Of a DNA stretch of 64,000 nt, positions 62,062 to 64,000 are shown piece after piece. Each line of letters starts with the position of its first letter. Positions within the stretch are counted from its first letter, which is position 1. The stretch comes from Glutamicibacter creatinolyticus (lineage in GTDB: Bacteria; Actinomycetota; Actinomycetes; Actinomycetales; Micrococcaceae): assembly GCF_006094275.1 (NCBI RefSeq), contig NZ_CP034412.1, positions 496,001 to 560,000 on the forward strand, read 5' to 3'. The notes under the pieces are model-generated. The model was not told the origin of the DNA, ran no database searches, and saw only the letters and a list, made by a program, of their open reading frames with translations. The position numbers were made by a program, and so were the translations under genes.

Positions 62062-62724
62062 TCAGCGGCTGACGTCCAGGGCTCTGCCCCGGAGCACAAA
62101 ATGCCCGTCCTGCCGGTGAACCTGCACCTGCTCCAGGTTTTGCACCACGAAATCAGCATCGGAGAGCTCTTGGGCAGCGTGGGAGGTCGCGACGGCCAGT
62201 ACCGTGGCTCCGGCCGCCCTTCCGGCGTGAATGCCGGCCGGGGCATCTTCGATCACCAGCGCTTGTGAGGGAGCTACCCCTAGCCGCTGTGCCGCCAACA
62301 GGTACCCCTGCGGATCCGGTTTGCCCTGCGACACGTCTTCGGCGCTGATGAAAACTTGCGGGGACGGCAACCCTGCTGCCGTCAAACGGGCACGCATGAG
62401 CTGCGCGCCACCCGAGGTGACCACGCCCCAACGCTGCGCAACGAGACCTTGAAGCATGCTTGAAACTCCCGGCAGCGCCACAACACCGTCCAGGTCAGCA
62501 AGCTCCATCTCGAGCAGTACGGCACACGCCTCGTCGACCTGATCCGCCGGCAGCAGCATGGAGACCACATCCTCGGTACGCCGACCGTGGCTCTGGGTGA
62601 GGATACGGGCCGCATCAAACCCATAGCGCTCAGCCCACGTCCGCCAGGTCCGTTCGACCGCGGGAGTCGAATCCACCAACGTTCCGTCAATATCGAACAG
62701 TAAGGCCTTTGCGCGCAGTTCCAT
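62062..62724 (-). CDS. HAD-superfamily phosphatase (phosphoglycolate/phosphoglucomutase-like)
   Basis: 220 residues. HAD motifs: LLFDIDGTLVDS (I, with nucleophile Asp), VVTSGG (II), KPDPQGYLLAAQRLG (III, with Lys) and VIEDAPAGIHAGRAAG (IV). The cap domain (about 15-85) is of the helical C1 type. This subgroup includes sugar-phosphate phosphatases and beta-phosphoglucomutases. Substrate unknown. The first 12 residues are typical, so the start is secure. Confidence 0.9.
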   Translation of the reverse strand: MELRAKALLFDIDGTLVDSTPAVERTWRTWAERYGFDAARILTQSHGRRTEDVVSMLLPADQVDEACAVLLEMELADLDGVVALPGVSSMLQGLVAQRWGVVTSGGAQLMRARLTAAGLPSPQVFISAEDVSQGKPDPQGYLLAAQRLGVAPSQALVIEDAPAGIHAGRAAGATVLAVATSHAAQELSDADFVVQNLEQVQVHRQDGHFVLRGRALDVSR

Positions 62725-62998
62725 TCCTCCAGCCTACTGACCCCGCACTGCCCCCTGAGCGGTGCCCAGCTGCAGAATAGATTCAGCCGCCATGCTGCTA
62801 CGGTCTTTTGCCCACCATGGACGGTCAGAACGCCGCTTGCCCGCTGGTTCCGTTGGTGCGGGTGGTTGACCGCGACCCGTCTTTCCCGTTGCGTCAGTCA
62901 GTACGCGTCTGTCGAGGCGGGCCGCTGAAGTCTTGCCCGATGAGCCCACAACCTCTTTCCTCCCCATGAAGGAAGCCGGATGCTGAGGATCTATGGTG

Positions 62999-64000
62999 CT
63001 AGAGGCTCAAGAACGCACCGAGCTGGGAGAGGTTGGGAATCGAGGTTGGCAGGTAGTCGGTCAGCCGCGGGGAACGCACAATCACCGCCCGCCATTGGCC
63101 GCGGGAGATCGCGACGTTGATCCGGTTGCGGTTGAGCAGAAAGTCGATGCCGCGGGCCGCGTCCTCGGCGCTGGAACAGGCCATGGAGACCAGCACCACC
63201 GGGGCCTCCTGGCCCTGGAACTTGTCTACGGTGCCCACCCGGACATCGGCGTAGCCGTTGTCCTGCAGCAACTGCTGCAACAGGTTCACCTGCGCGTTGT
63301 AGGCGGCCACCACCAGGATGTCGTGCTGTTCCAGGGGCCGCGGCGCCGATTGCGGGCCGTCGGCCCATTCCAGCCCCAGATGCTCATCCACCAGCCGCAG
63401 GATCTCGTGGGCCTCCTCCACGCTGCTGGTGGTGTTGCCGCGGTGCTCAACGAAACGGGTTTCCACCCCGGCCCCGGGCCCGGCCAGGTGCCGTTGCCCG
63501 GCGGCCGGGGCCGCCTGCAGCTGTCCGTCGTAGCTGAGCCGGGACACCTTCTCACACAGCTGTGGGTGCATGCGCCACGAGGCGTCCAGGAAGTAGCCCA
63601 GCTCGGCGGGCAGGATCGGGTGCCCGTCCGAAAGCCAGCCCAGCGCCGAAATGTCCACCGGCTGCGGGTGGGAGCCCTGCGTGACCTGCGGCAGCTGCTG
63701 CGGATCCCCGAGCAGCAGCAGGTTGCGGGCCGCCACGGAGACCGCCAGCGTGTTCGCCAGCGAATACTGTCCGGCTTCGTCGATCACCAGCAGGTCCAGG
63801 GCCCCGGGCGCCACCTGCTTGCCGGTCATGGTCCAGGCGGTCCCGCCGACCAGGCAGCCGCCCTCCTGCTCAAGCAGTTCGGCGACGGCGTTGGCCCCGG
63901 TATGCTGCCAGGGAACCTCCTTGCCGTGGTTGGGCTTCTTGCCCACCTGGTCCGCCGGAACCCCTGCCTGCACCGCCTTGTTCAGCACGTTTTCGATGAC
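62999..64000 (-). CDS. Superfamily 1 DNA/RNA helicase, C-terminal part (TM0106/RecB-like type)
   Basis: The open frame runs off the right edge; about 333 residues are visible. They contain the AAA_12-type core: LLVIDEAGQYSLANTLAVS (Walker B), LLLGDPQQLPQVTQGSH (motif III), SWRMHP, then FVEHRGNTTSSVEEA, VAAYNAQVNLLQQLL, VDKFQGQEAPVVLVSM (V) and NRNRINVAISRGQWRAVIV (VI). Such enzymes occur as the helicase half of TM0106-family RecB-like nuclease proteins; the expected nuclease half would lie outside the window. The terminal SQLGAFLSL resembles that family. The 274 bases between it and the HAD gene hold nothing I can support. Confidence 0.85.
   Translation of the reverse strand, partial: VIENVLNKAVQAGVPADQVGKKPNHGKEVPWQHTGANAVAELLEQEGGCLVGGTAWTMTGKQVAPGALDLLVIDEAGQYSLANTLAVSVAARNLLLLGDPQQLPQVTQGSHPQPVDISALGWLSDGHPILPAELGYFLDASWRMHPQLCEKVSRLSYDGQLQAAPAAGQRHLAGPGAGVETRFVEHRGNTTSSVEEAHEILRLVDEHLGLEWADGPQSAPRPLEQHDILVVAAYNAQVNLLQQLLQDNGYADVRVGTVDKFQGQEAPVVLVSMACSSAEDAARGIDFLLNRNRINVAISRGQWRAVIVRSPRLTDYLPTSIPNLSQLGAFLSL

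Noticed and set aside
62734-62967. A 77-residue minus-strand reading frame between the HAD and helicase genes
   Set aside because: It has no ribosome site, low-complexity composition and no recognisable family. It is more likely chance in a high-GC intergenic region.

Overview
The window is 64 kb of high-GC DNA with strongly G/C-ended codons and frequent GTG starts. The gene content is that of an actinobacterium, most likely a Micrococcaceae member related to Arthrobacter, Glutamicibacter or Paeniglutamicibacter. Supporting signs are a GroEL ending in a Gly-Met tail, a WXG100 protein, a DtxR/IdeR-type iron regulator with every metal ligand, DUF3027 beside a cold-shock protein, two ydaO-type c-di-AMP riboswitches in front of cell-wall hydrolases, PcrA followed by sucCD, and an App1-type phosphatase. 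The species cannot be fixed from this sequence alone.

Layout. 1-19.5 kb looks like conserved chromosome: the end of groL, a DUF4031-HD protein, a WXG100 protein, a two-component system, a cold-shock protein with DUF3027, serC, ideR, two riboswitch-controlled secreted peptidoglycan hydrolases, an HNH nuclease, a NUDIX hydrolase, a ROK regulator, tRNA-Arg(CCT), pcrA and sucCD. 19.6-26.8 kb is a run of minus-strand genes: a small unknown protein, a SWIM-SNF2 helicase, a ferritin/VIT1 fusion, a small unknown, a DinB-like protein and a lipoprotein intradiol dioxygenase. 26.9-45 kb is catabolic and carries transporters, regulators (XRE-cupin, PucR, GntR), a GABA-type aminotransferase, an agmatinase-family ureohydrolase paired with a thiamine-diphosphate enzyme, and a glutaryl-CoA type operon (CoA-transferase, glutaryl-CoA dehydrogenase, aldehyde dehydrogenase, 3-hydroxyacyl-CoA dehydrogenase). 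45-54.7 kb holds an FMN-binding protein, App1, a thioesterase, an iron-box-controlled siderophore-interacting protein, a candidate iron-linked small RNA, two 3-methyladenine glycosylases, an ArsR/CDF metal-efflux pair and a MacB/FtsX-type ABC exporter. 54.8-60.4 kb is a JetA-JetB-JetC (Wadjet/MksFEB-type SMC) operon that has no JetD nuclease gene beside it. The window closes with a polysaccharide-deacetylase lipoprotein, a HAD phosphatase and the 3' end of a superfamily 1 helicase.

How the genes fit together. The iron regulator at 7.8 kb is the natural candidate to bind the iron boxes at 47.16 and 48.13 kb. The PucR-GabT-ureohydrolase-ThDP cluster, with its transporters, fits breakdown of arginine or guanidino acids to 4-aminobutyrate and beyond. 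The GntR cluster next to it fits glutarate or 5-aminovalerate breakdown to acetoacetyl-CoA, and one GabT-type aminotransferase could serve both. The items most worth a second look are the JetABC operon lacking jetD, the structured RNA unit behind an iron box at 48.13-48.43 kb, the ureohydrolase/ThDP pair with its promoter and operator, and the Tag glycosylase that lacks most of the usual zinc ligands.
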